Source of the DNA: Albifimbria verrucaria
Taxonomy: Eukaryota; Ascomycota; Sordariomycetes; Hypocreales; Stachybotryaceae
Assembly (NCBI GenBank): GCA_020081605.1
Contig: JAHREC010000049.1
Coordinates: 1,674,001-1,738,000, forward strand
Length of the DNA: 64,000 bases
Direction of reading: 5' to 3'
How positions within the stretch are numbered: position 1 is the stretch's first letter; every line of letters starts with the position of its first letter. Below the pieces are notes generated by a model, which ran no database searches, was not told the DNA's origin, and worked only from the letters and a program-made list of their open reading frames with translations. This document shows positions 48,401 to 63,599 of this stretch, piece by piece. A program made the position numbers and the translations under genes.

Positions 48401-49488
48401 ATGACAGCCCCGGCGCCCCCTATCAACGGGAGCGCACCATCGCCGAGCTGGCCGTCCTGCGCGCCTGTGTCATCACAAAGAGGGTTCTCGCCGCTGTTGA
48501 TGAAATCTCCAAGACGGATTCCTCCCCGGTCACCATTGCCGATTTTGCCGCTCAGGCCCTCATCATCAGCGCCATCCGTCACGTATTCCCCACGATGGCT
48601 TCGTCGGCGAGGAGGACGCCTCAGCTCTCCGCGCCGACCCCGCTCTTACGGACCGTGTCTACGACCTCGTGTGCTCCGTGCGCGCTCTGGCCGGTGCTGG
48701 CGGCATCTCGCCCGAGGTTGCCGCCATCCCCGGTCCTTCCTCCACAGAGGAGATGATTGCAATGATCGACATGGGAGCCAGCGGTGAGGGTGGACGATCT
48801 GGCCGCTTTGGGTCATGGACCCTGTCGATGGCACGAGGGCCTTCCTTCGCGGCGAGCAGTATGCCGTGTCCTTGGCCCTCGTCGAGGATGGCCACGAGCT
48901 AGTCGGTGTTCTAGGCTGCCCCAACGTGAAGCTCACCAAGGCGGGCAGGATAGAGGAGTCGAGCGTCGACACCGAGGGTCTGGGTGTCTTGCTGACCGCT
49001 GTCCGGGGTCAAGGGTCCACCATCCGCCATGTCACATCTTCCGGTAGCCTGACGGCAGCCCGCAGGCTGGATCGGTTAAAACCCCTGCCCGAATGGAGGA
49101 TTTGCATCTCGTCGACTGCCTGCAAAGTAAAGCGTACCGCCACGATATCGTCCAAGATGTCACCGAACACCTGGGCGCACAGTATCCCGGCACCGAAGTC
49201 TGGTCCTCCCACGTGAGGTACGCCGCCCTCATCATCGGCGGCGGTGACTTTCAGCTACGCGTGCCCGCCACCGCCAAGACGAGGATGTGTCTGTGGGACC
49301 ACGCCGGGGCGCAGCTCATCTTCACCGAGCTAGGCGGCAAGATCACAGACCTGGACGGGAAGCCGATAGACTTTGGCGCAGGCAGGGACCTGAACCTGAA
49401 CCGGGGCATGGTTGCGGCCAAGGAAGACATACACGGCACGGTTTTAGCATTGGTTAGGGAACTCTTGGGTGAACAAGCGCTGCATTGA
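48401..49488 (+). CDS. HAL2: 3'(2'),5'-bisphosphate nucleotidase, Hal2/Met22 type
   Basis: Hal2 hydrolyses PAP to AMP, removing a toxic by-product of sulfate assimilation. It needs Mg2+ and is inhibited by Li+ and Na+, which makes it a salt-tolerance determinant. Seen here: RERTIAELAVLRAC near the N-terminus; SPVTIADFAAQALI; GFVGEEDAS (Mg2+-binding Glu pair); the metal-binding motif WVMDPVDGTRAFLRG; and WDHAGAQLIFTELGGKITD (the WDxAAG-like motif of the lithium-sensitive phosphatase superfamily). No intron is seen. Four single-base losses, near 48418, 48590, 48810 and 49085, move the frame; with them restored the protein is about 363 residues, the family length. The 3' end faces the CorA-like gene, with 46 bases between the stops. 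Confidence 0.93.
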
Positions 49489-49534
49489 CATGACATGATA
49501 TGATATGATAGACATAAAGAGACATGACTCATTA

Positions 49535-52500
49535 TTACACCACCTCTTCCTTGGGTGGCTGCTTCTTCCTCATTCGTCCCATGCTTTCAAATGCAACTCT
49601 GCTGAAGCTCCAACTTGACCCTTCTCGTGGTAGATTGGGCGGCCTACCCCGAGCCCCCTCGTGGTGGGAAGTCATGGTGCTCACTCGTCTGTTGATCTCT
49701 GTGAGCCTCCTCAATGTGGCCCGCTTCTCCATTTGCATGTGCATCGCTCTTTGTTTGCTCTTGAGAGCCGCTGAGGTATAGCCCAGCTTCTTATTGCGTA
49801 AGCCCATTCGCTCCTCGATGAAGACCCAAATCAGGCTACCGAATACGCCCAGAGCGGTACGTATCCAGTTGCTAAACGCCAGGGCTAGTGATATGACAGT
49901 GACACAGGCGGAAAATGAAACTAAATGCGCAGTATGTCAGCAAGCCATACACGATACACAGCCAACAATCAGGGGAGGGTAGCCACATACTCATCCAAGT
50001 CAACTGCACTCTCAAGTCCATATCGCCGTCTGTACTAAACTCCCTCGCATTCATTCCGAATACGCTAGTCATGAAGGATAGTGGAAGCTGCGGAGCGAGC
50101 ATTAGCGTGAATCTCCAAGAGTCAGTGTCGAAATCGCCTTACAAAGAATATAGTGACAACTGTGAAGACGACGATAGATCGGCCTTGAAGCACCGATTCG
50201 TCAGCGCGTGCAATAGCGGCTTTGGCTTCGATGATGTTTGCCTGCTGTTGTTTCATGTCGAGTAGTTCACGGAGCTAAAAAAAACCAGGGAAGCGTCGGT
50301 TAGATACTGATATTTGCAGGTGTAGAGTGAGACGTGGATCTGGGTATTTACCTGGGTTCTCGTTTTAGTTTGAAGCTCTTCCATGCTTTTGAGCTCATCT
50401 CTCCGCTGCTGCATATCAGCAGTGAGCCCAGCTAACCGATCCAAAGCCCTGTGTTGCTTTGTTGTTGCTTTTCCTCCGCGTCCTCTGCTGAATCATCCTT
50501 TTGCGAAGACAGAGCACGCCAATTGACGAGCCGTAGGTCTTTTTCGAGATCATTCATGACCGTCATTTGTTGTGCGAAGATGCCTTGCAAAATTTGTAGC
50601 TCATCAATGACCTGTTGAGCCTCAACCAGAGTTGCCCACTCAAATCCAATGTTTAGCGACCTGCGGACCATCTGCTCTGCGATCTCCAGCCTATCAACGG
50701 TCATCTTACTGACTGCATTTCCAAAGTCCTCATATGCAGATGTTTTCTTCTCAGCCTGTATGTTTGTCAGTCATTCGTCCACTTGGCTTCATGTGGGCTC
50801 GGGTTGAAGGAAACATAGACGCACAATATTGGAAATGGCAGAGCTGAAGAGATCTACTACTTCGGGACGTTGATCCAGGGGGTAGTTCGATCAAAGAACA
50901 CTTTCGAGCATTCATCGATAATGATGAAGGCCATGTCGTAAACGGAGTTGATCTGGTCATTACCTAAATCACCTAAACGATCTCGTATTCCTCGATGAAC
51001 AGCAGAGGGATCGGGCTTGTTGCGGCCCCATCTACGAGGGAAGCTGCTGATGACAGTGTCTGAAGCATTTGTTAGTGTATCGGATATAGAATAGGGATTC
51101 ATAGCAGAAAGAAAATATAGCGCATACTGTCATCTAATATCCACAGCCATAACTGGTCGACCATGATAAGTCGGGCAGCCGATTCTGGATCATCTGACTG
51201 GCTGCGCGTCAATCGACATACTACCTGATCGCTGTCTCTTCGCGTAGTATCAGTGGCAGTCCAATAATAGTACTGCTCAAGAGTACGTCGCATGTGTAGA
51301 GGTGGATCCTCAAACAAATGATCCTCGATCAGTCTTCCATCGGCAGCTTCGTCGATAATCTGGTACAGCTTGGCAACATGCCAAATGTATTTGGCCAGAG
51401 GACTCTGGGGTCTCCAGGATGTGCGCCCTTAGTATCCGTATCATATGCGGTCTGAGGTCGTGCAGGGTCCATAGATTCAAGTCTGGCAATATCAACTATC
51501 TTGCCCTTGATACGGCTGGTGCTCGCTCTCCTGAGTCTTTCCGCATGTTCATTCCGAGATTTTGCGACCTGAATGAATTGTGACATCCTATGCAGGCGTT
51601 TCTCTACTTCCCAATGCAAGAAGGGCATCTAGACGACGTTCCTTGGTTAGCCAAGGGCAAGTTCAGGGAGGAGGGCTAATGGAATAGGAATCCTTACGAA
51701 TAGTGCGATATCCCTACCCGGAGGCTTTTTCGAAGTTGATCCACTAGAGGATGTCGGAACTGATGGTAGTGAGGCACAACGTGCACCCATCTGACGAGAA
51801 TGAGAGGGCAAGTGAGGGCCGCCTCGTTGATGACCTCGCCATAAGTCGTATCTCAAAAGGCGCTGGGCGTTAGATCTCACGTTCAGAACACGCTTACCAT
51901 CGAACTCGACATTATCCTCGCCATAGTACCTAGAAATCGCATCCTAGAAGAGCTTAGTATGGGCTAGGATAAGGGTTGCCTCATCGCGTCGGCTTTTGCG
52001 GATCGGATGGGAAGACTAACCTCTACCCATTTCATGCTGTTAGCTGGTAGGTGGAAGTAGCGGAATTGCTTAGATTCGGTGTCCCGCTTCAAAGGTGTAT
52101 CGGCTTTGTTGTAAAGCAGTTGCTGCATGGATATCTTTTGATGAGGAACTTGCCGTGAACCAGCGGATGGCTCACAGTAACACCACCCTTACCCTCTTCC
52201 CAAGCAATGAGCCAGCCGTTATAGCCATAATTGGGTTCCCGGGGTTGTCCTCGCTAGTCTCCGGACCAGACTCGAGGTCGAGCACGTAGCTATCTGGAGC
52301 CATGTCATCTTGCCAGATTGGGTAGTCCTTGTCGCGCCACCGCTGGACCATGCGAAGGATGTTGCGGTTGCGGCTCCGCCTGGCATCCTCTCCGTTCCTG
52401 TCAATGTCCTTCTGCACTCTGGCCAGCTCGTCGGCTGCACGCCTGTGGGCCAAATCCCTCCATCGGGTGCGGGAGTCTTCCAGAAGAGCCACGAGTGGAA

Positions 52501-52744
52501 GACGGTCTTTTGGAGAGATGCGGTAATCCTTGAAGTGGTCACGGAAGTACCTGATGCGACGGATTTCTTTACGGATCTGCTCTTGATCCGAAGGCTTGAG
52601 GCGATTGTATAACGCCTCTCTTTTGGCGTACCTCACATGAAGATAATCGGCCCATAGATCCAGAGGCGGCTCGAGGTTCTTGCGAAGGTCGTCGACGTTA
52701 TACACTTCGCGGTACTTCTGCGGCGTAGGGTTTGCGCCGTCCAT
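49535..52744 (-). CDS. CorA-like Mg2+ transporter (fungal)
   Basis: A long soluble N-terminal region (MDGANPTPQKYREVYNVDD..) precedes the fungal CorA-like core. Conserved pieces are RTLEQYYYWTATDT, MVDQLWLWILDD, SSFPRRWGRNKPDPS and YDMAFIIIDE, then a long helical stalk (RMSEELQTKTRTQ-like, LRELLDMKQQQANIIEAKAA). TM1 contains the ion-selectivity signature in LSFMTSVFGMNAREF, and TM2 is about SFSACVTVISLALAF. The tail is basic. Intron 52135-52192 is clear, and others follow near 51950, 51050, 50750, 50300, 50100 and 49910. Several frame breaks (near 51880 and 51400 among others) keep the exact exon set unresolved. It probably sits in the plasma membrane or vacuole. These proteins are often called ankyrin/CorA, but I see no ankyrin repeats here. 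Confidence 0.88.
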
Positions 52745-53966
52745 GCCGGCTGGAGTCGAGCAAAAGTAGAAGCGATATGGAAACCCTCGGCCTCTCACCA
52801 ACAACCACACAAGACACCTAAAGCGCGGGTGTCGCTCTCCATTCGCGTAGCTATGCCACAGCAGTTGAAAGGAACAGAAGAGGCAACAGGAATTGACAAG
52901 GCTAGGCTGCGAGGACTTGCGGATCCTAAACGAAAGAAGAAAAAGAGATAGAATGCAAGTGGAAAAATAAAGAGGCAGGACCCCAATCTGAATTGGGACC
53001 AGAAATCCCCATCCCAGACCAGACAGCGCAGAACATGACAGGGGTGCAGGTGCGGTGGTGCGGTGGGGGTGGGAAGGCGCGAACGAACAGAAGAACGCCT
53101 CTTGCTACGTTCTTTTTGTGTTCTTTGGGGCGACCCGCCTGCCCTCGATCCACGTCCGTAAAGAGATATTGTCGAGTACCTGCTCTTCCATCTCACCTTA
53201 CCCTGCGTGGGTATCGCTTCTCTGCAGAAAGCTACGCATGTACCTCGGGTTCGTTTGCATCATGATGCCTTGCAGGTATCGACCAGCAATTCGACGTGGG
53301 CTTTTCTCGTTGGGTCCTCCACATTTCCCTTCCCTTCTCTTCCCTTCCCCTCCCTCCCCTACAGCTGGGGCGGCTCAGCGTCCATGTCCACGGGCAATTT
53401 GTGGCTGCAGATGGCTGCAGGCAATTGAGCAATCCCGCCTCGCGGCTGCCGCTCGTTGTATTACGCACATGACAGCGAAGCGTGAGAAAACAAGGATTCG
53501 CCTTTAAGCATAGCCCTCGTAGGAATGGTGTGCAGCTTACCAACAGCACAGAACCCAACGGCACAGGGAAGGGCTTGCTGTGCTCTTTCGGCCTCTACGG
53601 GTAGTCTAGACTACACCATCTCTTAGCTCTGTCTCTAGGAAGGCTTAGCATCCAACGACCCCGGTCGGTCCCGCAAGCTTGAACGAGCAGCCAAATAGCC
53701 TTAAATGGACCTCGCATGGTCTTTTGGTGGGGACTTATGGGCTGCTGCTGGAGCCAGCGTGAGAGCTACTGCACCCGAGGATGCTTGTCTACCCACTAAA
53801 GTGCTTAAGTATGCCATTCGTTACTGGATACAGGTCTCGCCATGCCTATCACGGGTGGGTATACAGACAGAGACTTGGCTTTGCCCTCCGTACCACGGAG
53901 TACATCCTGTCAATTGATTGCGCCTTGGTCTACAATGTGAACCTCCAAAAACTAAATACATAACAG
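52745..53966. other. 1.2-kb intergenic region, CorA promoter
   Basis: Lies upstream of the CorA-like gene and downstream of PEX1 (both minus strand). It has a CT-rich tract at about 53330-53360. No convincing gene is present. Confidence 0.45.
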
Positions 53967-56900
53967 TTACATGAGGCTGCTGCGGCCTCCAATCTCCATG
54001 CTGCCCTGCCCGTCCTTGAGCTGGCCGCTTCTTCCAACCACGAACTCTCTATAAATGCGCTGCAGCCTGGATTTCTCGTCCGAGCTAATGCTGGCTCGTG
54101 TGTTGCCCAGAGCCTTGGTCAAGTGCGTCCATCCAATCACCACCTCTGTTTGCTCCTCGACGCCGCCTCGTCTCTGTCTTCTGCTTGCGCGCCCCTGTGA
54201 GCTTGCTTGGCCTTCTTGCGCGCCATCTTGATCTGCTCCAGCTTGGCCAGTATCGTTGCGTTTTCCATCACTGACGCTGATTTGCTCTGCGCGATTGCTT
54301 TGTCAGACGAGGTAGCCTCGCTGCCGTAGCGGAATTGCACAAAGCTAGGAACGCTGCCTGTGCCGTGGCTGTCGACTCCGTTAGGGCGTCGTGGGCCAGC
54401 TGCGGGACCAACGTCGAGCACGTCGTGAATGGCTTCCAACTGCGCGTTAGACACAAGCGCCTGAAGATCTGCTCCAGAAAAGCCCTCGGTTTGTCGAGAA
54501 ATGTCCATCAACGCTTCGTCCGATCGAGTGAGCTCCTCCGATAGCCTGACCTTCTTGAACAATGCCTTGAGAATGTCAAGTCTGTCATCAGCCGAAGGTA
54601 GGTCGCAAAGTAAAGATTTGTCCAATCGACCTGGTCGTAACAAGGCAGGATCAATAAGGTCTGGCCGTGATGTCGCTGCCAGTACATAAACCCCTGACAG
54701 TCCCTCTGCACCATCCATTTGGGTAAGGAGCTGATTGACTACTCGATCCGTGACACCCGTTGAGTCGTGGCCTCTCTTGGGTGCTATCGAGTCGAACTCA
54801 TCGAAAAAGAGCACGCACGGCTTTGCCGCCTGTGCTCGGTCGAACAGGTCACGTACACTCTTCTCAGATGCACCAATATACTTGTTCAGAATTTCAGGAC
54901 CCTTCACGCTAATGAAGTTGAGGCCACATTCTCCCGCCACGGCGCTGGCCAGCAGTGTCTTGCCACATCCAGGATAACCGTAGAGTAACAGTCCAGAACG
55001 TAGCCTCAATGGACACTGCGCAAAAATCGGGGCATACTTGGTGGGATACTGTAGAGTTTCCAGCAGTACGCGCCTGGTCTCCATCAGCCCACCAATTGCG
55101 CTGAAGGTTGTCGTAGAGCTCTGAAGCGAGACGTTACGGAGACTTGCTGGAGTGAAGCCCTCCAAGGCTTTGTCAAAATCCGCGCGGCGAAGATGAACTG
55201 GCTCGGTGTCGTGATCGGACACTGAGGAGCTGAGGGTGCGCACAATCGCCTCGTTCTTTGCCCTTGACACGAGGACCACCAAGTCCCCAGGCATGTATCC
55301 GTCTGTTGATCCCGCGATATCGAGGAAGTCAAGATCCGAATCAAGAACAAAGCCCGTTTCTTGGTTTCGTCGATGCTCTCGGCTAGTCTGGCTCGCACCA
55401 TCCATCCAGGCGCCACTGTCGCCAGCCGTGCTACCATCTGCAGTAGGTGGTCTACTGCTTTCGCTGCCTTGCTCCTGTGCTTCGCCGATAATGATCGCAT
55501 CCTGCTTTGCGATTGCCTCCATGACTCTCCTCCTGGCTTCCTTATCTGGCGCTTTCAAGTCGACAATTTCTTGAGCAACATGTCCACTAACCACGACATT
55601 GTTGATAGAGTCTTTCCCTCTGCTGTGGCTAACAGGACAACCCCGCTCTCCCTTGTGCAGTATTGCTTGACGATGGAGCAGAGACACTCGCTAATCTGTC
55701 GGCTTCTGTCGTTGTCATTGCCAACTTGCAGCTCGGTCTCAGCTGGGCATAGCTTGTCTAGGTCATCAAGGATAACGACAGCCTTGCCACCCAGTCTTGC
55801 ACCCCAACTGGCGGACATGAAAGTTCGTTCCAAAGACTCTTTGATTGTAGATACTCGCGTTTCATCGTTCACCAACTTTCGACAGGGTAGGTACGCCGTA
55901 TGGAAGAGGTAGTCCTCACGAAGCTTCTGCGCCAGGTATTTGACTACGGACGTCTTTCCCGATCCCATAGCACCCGTTAGTAGAACTGATGACATATTGG
56001 CGAGTTGGCCTTGCAGAGATTCCAGAAGCTTATCGACTCTGACCAGCAATGCATTGTGGGTTGGTATCACGTCGATCAAGTCAGAGGAATTCGAGATCCA
56101 TGCCGGCCGTGGAGTGGGTGCTTGGAAGTCAATGGGTATCTTTGAATCCAAACCCAGCATCCATGATGCGTCTTTAGCGAGATCGTTCGAAGCGAAGTCA
56201 GTACTGTACTCAAATTTGATGATGCCACCCTCCCAGCCCTGAGGGCACTCGAGGCCATTCCAGACGCCTATTACGGAGCCATCCGTAAGAGGTCCTTGCA
56301 AAATGTTCCCAGAACCATTCGAGCCCGTATATATGTGCTTAAATTGTTTTGTCGCCTCTTCTTTTTCGGCTTTGGACTCGCTGCCGAAACGGAGTCCTTC
56401 AACACCTTTGGAGCTGACAGCAAAGGGAATATCTTGACTCGGCGCACAGAGCCATTAGGTAACTGTTGTGGTGCAGCCTGTATCTTGACGATACCGCCAA
56501 TATGACCCACTGAGCCAAGCGCGGTCGAAAGAGCGGGTGATAGTGCGACAGATTGGCCGTTTGGAGGATCGTCCCAAGGTCTCAGATGAGCAATGAGTTT
56601 GCTAGAAGCCAATGAGGGCCCTGGAGCAGTTCCGTCTTCTGGTTGAGTGGTCTGGAGACCGGTGGGCCGGATTATGTCTACTGCAACATAATTGATGCCC
56701 CTCCAGGTGTTCGTGAGAAGTCGTTCCCGATCTATCCAAACGCTGAGATCGTGCTCTGGAGTGCTTTCGTCAAACCAATCCGCAACAGAAGCCCTGTCTA
56801 GTCCTCGCAAGAACATAACCGGCCTCCGCTCCTCCTTTGTGCTTCGTCTGCGCGCTGTACTAGCCGCGCTGCGCTTCGATTTGGCAGTGCTTGTGACGCT

Positions 56901-57673
56901 GCCGTGGTCTCCAGTTCCGACAGAACTCTTTGCCCTTGTCTTGGGCGCTACAATCACCTCGGCATTCGGCGAGAGCTTGACAAATGAGATCTCTGGCGAC
57001 GGTGCCGGATCAATTGAAGTTATTTTGACGTTCGCAGTCGATGTTGGCGAAAGATGGAGTGTCAATGGATGGGGAGACACAGCAGATCCGTCAGGCAGTA
57101 TGTGCCCCGGGTTAGGTAGCGCCCGTATCTGTGACTGCATGTTTATCTCGAGGAAAGTCGCATGCAACTCGATGATCTCCCAGTCGTCCGCGGTCAAGGG
57201 CTCGATGTTTATCGTATGCGCCAGCGGCGGGTCAACATGGATGGTGGCCATGACCTTCTGGCCCTCCGACAACTCCAGCATGCCTGCCAAGGTGGCATCT
57301 ATTTCTACAGCCTGAGCGTCTTGGTCGCGCGAAAGGCCTCTTCCTCCCGTTGTACCGTCTCGACCGATAGGGCCTGCAGCCCGTCTCTTGCTCGGCATGC
57401 CAGTCCATCCTAGGTATACGGAGCGCTGTTGACCTTTTGTTGTCGCCTGGCCGGCCGAGGCGGAACGGAAGCTGAGCTCCACGACGACATTCTGAGCAGG
57501 CTATAGAAGACTCGTCAGAACCACTCGAGAGCCAGCAGTAGTAGTGGGGAGCTTACAGTGTTGATGTTGACCAGTAAGGAAACGAGACTTGGTGGAAGGT
57601 TCACCAAGCAGCTCTTGAGGTGTACCAAAGAGAGCTCGGCAGGAATTGACTGCGCATTCTTTCTTGAAGCCAT
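53967..57673 (-). CDS. PEX1: Peroxisomal biogenesis AAA ATPase Pex1
   Basis: Pex1 and Pex6 form the hexamer that pulls ubiquitinated Pex5 out of the peroxisome membrane. Exon 1 (57557-57673) begins MASRKNAQSIPAELSLVHLK. Intron 57501-57556 leads to PAQNVVVELSFRSAS, part of the N-terminal double-psi barrel domain that continues to about residue 190. D1 has Walker A TGAMGSGKTS and Walker B VVILDDLDKL. D2 has GYPGCGKTLLA, FFDEFDSIAPKRG, QLLTQMDG and LLRPGRLDK, the second region of homology with its Arg finger. The tail (WTHLTKALGNTRASIS..) ends at TAA 53967-53969. Frame breaks lie near 56290, 55615 and 54150; the last hides the final 60 residues. About 1,215 residues, normal for filamentous fungi. 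Confidence 0.95.
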
Positions 57674-58201
57674 TGCGAAACCTGTGGAATGTTCAAGACA
57701 GGTTGCAGGCAGATGCGTCGGCAGTGCCAGGCCAGAGGGGAGTGAGTTGACGGGCCTTAGATGCTAGTCGATGTTGGAGCTTCCGGCTTTGGATTGCTCA
57801 CACAGCCGAGGTCAACCACACGTGCAGCACCCTGGGCGGGACGGTACTTACAAAAGTGGGCACCCTGGCCCGAGGCTCAAGTCTCACACTTCAGCCACAC
57901 AGCGGACGTGGGGTGGACGAGTTTAATGGATTTTCAAGCCACCGTGGCTGAACGCCTGACGCGACGCGAAAAGACGCGTCTTTCTTTGTGCACGCATTGC
58001 ATAAGGTACCTCCTATGTAACAAGAGGGACAGAATCAAACCCCTGCCCGTTTCCCAGCCCACCAATTTGTGTTGTCACAACTGTCGCAACGCCGCGCATC
58101 GCACAACGGCCATACTTTTGCTCGGACGCCGCCCGTTCTTGCACGCCTCAACCGGCCATAGCGAGTCGCTCTGAATCAAGACTGCACAAGACTTCGTCAC
58201 C
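57674..58201. other. Divergent promoter of PEX1 and MCM7
   Basis: A 528-base region between divergent starts. It contains a GC-rich cluster with two CGCGA/ACGCG-type elements at 57958-57980. Confidence 0.5.
57974..57979. promoter_or_regulatory. Candidate MluI cell-cycle box (ACGCGT) of MCM7
   Basis: ACGCGT lies 223 bases before the MCM7 ATG. It is preceded at once by GACGCGAAAA, which resembles an SBF/E2F-type element. Both are known G1/S motifs in fungi; use here is inferred. Confidence 0.4.
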
Positions 58202-60848
<2,647 letters not shown>

Positions 60849-61154
60849 ACCAAAATTTACGTGCAACATTGAATGATTTCGGTAGGGGTGTAATAACCTT
60901 GGGCGTTCAGGGACACATGATTAGGGCATTATGAAAGTGTTGTAGATGAAAGAATTTCTTAGCCAGAGTTCAGCAGGAGCATTGCTCAGCGACTTACGAG
61001 GTGAAATATGCGTGAGTGGTGTGTTCATAAACTAAATGCAAATGGCTGTTGCAGCCTCGAGACTCGGATGTGCTTTTGAATGGGATATGTATTCCACAGT
61101 TACAGGTATATAATACAAGACCCTACTATATCTTCACAGATCAAAACAGGTAAT
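60849..61154. other. Convergent 3' region
   Basis: Short AT-rich region between MCM7 and RSM23 stops, presumably both 3' UTRs. Nothing else seen. Confidence 0.45.
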
Positions 61155-62590
61155 TTACATCCTCATGGTCATGAGGGCCACTCTCTCCATCTCACCCACA
61201 ATTCCGTGTCCTCCAAGCGCCCACTTCTCGGACACGTTGCGCCAGTCGATGACACCCCTGGCCAGCCCGCTCGCACCCCAGTACTCCATGAGAGCTCTGC
61301 CCTCATCCTTGAAACACCCTCCACACGGAGAACATAGCTGTTCTTGAGGGCATCGTACACCCGGCTGTCGTACTTGCGCTCGTAGGGGTCCGGCTTCGGG
61401 ACTTCACGGCCAGCCTGGCCGGCCTCAAGCTGCGAGAGGACGAGCTGCTGCGACACTGGGTAGAGCGCGTTACTCTCGGAGGTAGCAGCGATGATGCCGC
61501 CACCGTTGGGAAGCTTTGACTTGCCCGAGAGAGCATCGACGAACGTGCGGACGAGGCTGAGCTCGTGCGCATGAACCTGCTTGTAAGACGGGTCTCGGTA
61601 CTCGCTCATCTTGTTGATATGCGCCAGGCCATCAAGGCCGAACAGAACGGGGGTCGGCCAGGGAGAGTCAGCTCGGTCCAGAACGCGTTGAGCGTTGGCC
61701 ACGCGTATTCGCTTTCCTTGCAGCTCAAGAGCAATTCTGAGAGGGTAGCGCCCTGCTTGAGGCCAGTAAGGCGAGACCAGTCCTTCTCCACCTTCAGTTG
61801 GCCAAGCACGTCCTTATTAGCCTTGTGGATGCTCTGTATCAGCTTGAGGCAGTAGGCCGGCTGGGAGAACTGCATAGGATCGGTGTCGGGGATGGGGCTG
61901 TAATCCGTGTTTCCGTTGGTGAGATCCTGGCCTGCAATAACGTTAGCCGTGTTCGAAAATAATGCAGGCTGTGCTGTAACTTACCCTCGGGAATGTGAAT
62001 GACTACCCATTTGTTGAGGAGAGCGTATGACATGGCCTGCAGCAACAGCATGCTCTTTCCTGAATTCCGGCTTCCGGTCAACACACACTTGAGCGTCTTC
62101 TTGCTGCTGCTCGATTCCTGCAGCTTCTTCATCAGAGCGACAGTCTCCTCACGGACGAGGAAGTGCGGCCGCCGGAAAAGACCCCATGTCTGAGTTGTCT
62201 TGAAAGCCTCGAGGGCTCTCAGCTGGTCCACGATCTGATCGGGCAAGCTGACGACGGTGCATGCATTCTCTGGGTTCGACAAAGTGTCGGCCTCGAGCGT
62301 GGCGAGGCCCTCGACGGGCAAAGCGCTGTTGTTGCTAAGCTGGATTCGCTTTCGGAAAGCCTTGCGTTCGCCGGGGTTGGGCTTCTTCGTGGAGACGATC
62401 TGCGTCTTCTTCTTGAAGGACTTCTTGATCTGCTTGGGAAGATCTCTGCGACTCTTTACGGCAGGGGAGCGACCGCCGCGAGCGTGCTGCTGGTAGAGAA
62501 GGACGCCGTCGAGAGAAGGATGGGCTGGAGGCGAGATGTGACTGAGACATTCGGCCTCACGAGGCAGCGCAGAGACTGCGCGGAAGCCAT
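61155..62590 (-). CDS. RSM23: Mitochondrial small-subunit ribosomal protein mS29 (Rsm23/DAP3)
   Basis: mS29 is a P-loop GTP-binding protein of the mitoribosomal small subunit. The first 40 residues (MASAQSLRCLVRPNVSVTSR..) are rich in Arg and Ser without acidic residues, a typical mitochondrial presequence. A basic segment (KSRRDLPKQIKKSFKKK) follows. The P-loop is LTGSRNSGKSMLLLQA, and downstream are WVVIHIPEGQDLTNG, VLFGLDGLAHINK and the ending HGIVGEMERVAL..MTMRM at TAA 61155-61157. Intron 61932-61984 lies right after HIPEG. Breaks near 62460, 61660 and 61310 are one base each; restored length is about 461 residues. It is divergent from RRS1. Confidence 0.92.
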
Positions 62591-63006
62591 TGTATAAAAG
62601 ACGAATTGGAAGGTCCCGTATATGAAGCCGCTACAGTCGCATTGGAGCCGATTGAGTTAGCGGTCGGCTGTCCTCTGGGTTGTCCCAAACGCGAAGGCTT
62701 GGAGCTGGGCTGCGGAAAATTGTCGACGACTTTGACACGGCTTTTCGTACTAGGGAGCTCTACAAGGGACAGCGCGGCTCTCATTGGTCAGCCAGCCAAG
62801 ACACGGAAAAAAGGCAGGGACCATTGATCCGGTATAAGTCCACTATCTTTTATCTCTTATCGGGTGGACTTTTTGGAGGGAAAAATAATCTACATACGAA
62901 TCTCAAGCAGTAACATCACGACGGCGCTTGTCGAGATACTTTCCTTGCGCACATTAGTCTTTCTTTGTTTTTTACTTAAGACCATACACCGGACAACAAT
63001 TTCAAG
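62591..63006. other. Divergent promoter of RSM23 and RRS1
   Basis: A 416-base region shared by a mitoribosomal protein gene and a cytosolic ribosome-assembly gene. I did not see a clear PAC or RRPE element. Confidence 0.45.
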
Positions 63007-63599
63007 ATGGCTGCATCGGTTTCCAAACCCAAGCTCCCTGTCATCGTCGAGAAGCCGACTCCTACACCTTTGACCTCGGCCTTCTCCTCGCTGAGGACCC
63101 CAACCCCGTCACTCTCAACCGCGATTCCCTGGAGCAGTCCCTGGCCGAGATCGCTCGCGATGGCGCTCAGTCCTCATCAACCAGCTCCTCACGACCTGCC
63201 CCTGACCTCCACCAAGGACGGCGTCCTGCTCACCCTGCCCCAGCCCGCGACCGCACTACCCCGCGAGAAGCCTCTGCCGCAGGCCAAGCCACCAACCAAG
63301 TGGGAGCGCTTCGCCGAGAAGAAGGGCATCAAGGCCAAGACGAGGAGCAGCGCAGGAACCTGGCCTACGACGAGGAGTCCGGCGAGTGGAAGAGGAAGTG
63401 GGGCTACAAGGGCCTGAACAAGAAGGGCGAAGACGACTGGCTGGTCGAGGTGGACATGAAGAAGGAGCAGGAGAGAAAGGAGGGCACCAGCATCCGTGGC
63501 GACGGCCGAAGGGAGAGGAAAGAGAGGATCAGGCGCAACGAGAGGAAGATGCGAAAGAACGCCAAGGATGCGATGCTCAACTCTGGAAAGAAGGCCTAA
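63007..63599 (+). CDS. RRS1: Ribosome biogenesis regulatory protein Rrs1
   Basis: Rrs1, with Rpf2, brings the 5S RNP into pre-60S particles in the nucleolus. Landmarks: a [20 protein letters not shown] region, a [16 protein letters not shown] helix, [58 protein letters not shown], and a very basic Lys/Arg tail ending LNSGKKA at TAA 63597-63599. No intron is seen. Four single-base losses between about 63060 and 63360 shift the frame four times in under 600 bases, the densest cluster of breaks in the window. Restored length is about 198 residues, the family norm. Confidence 0.93.
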
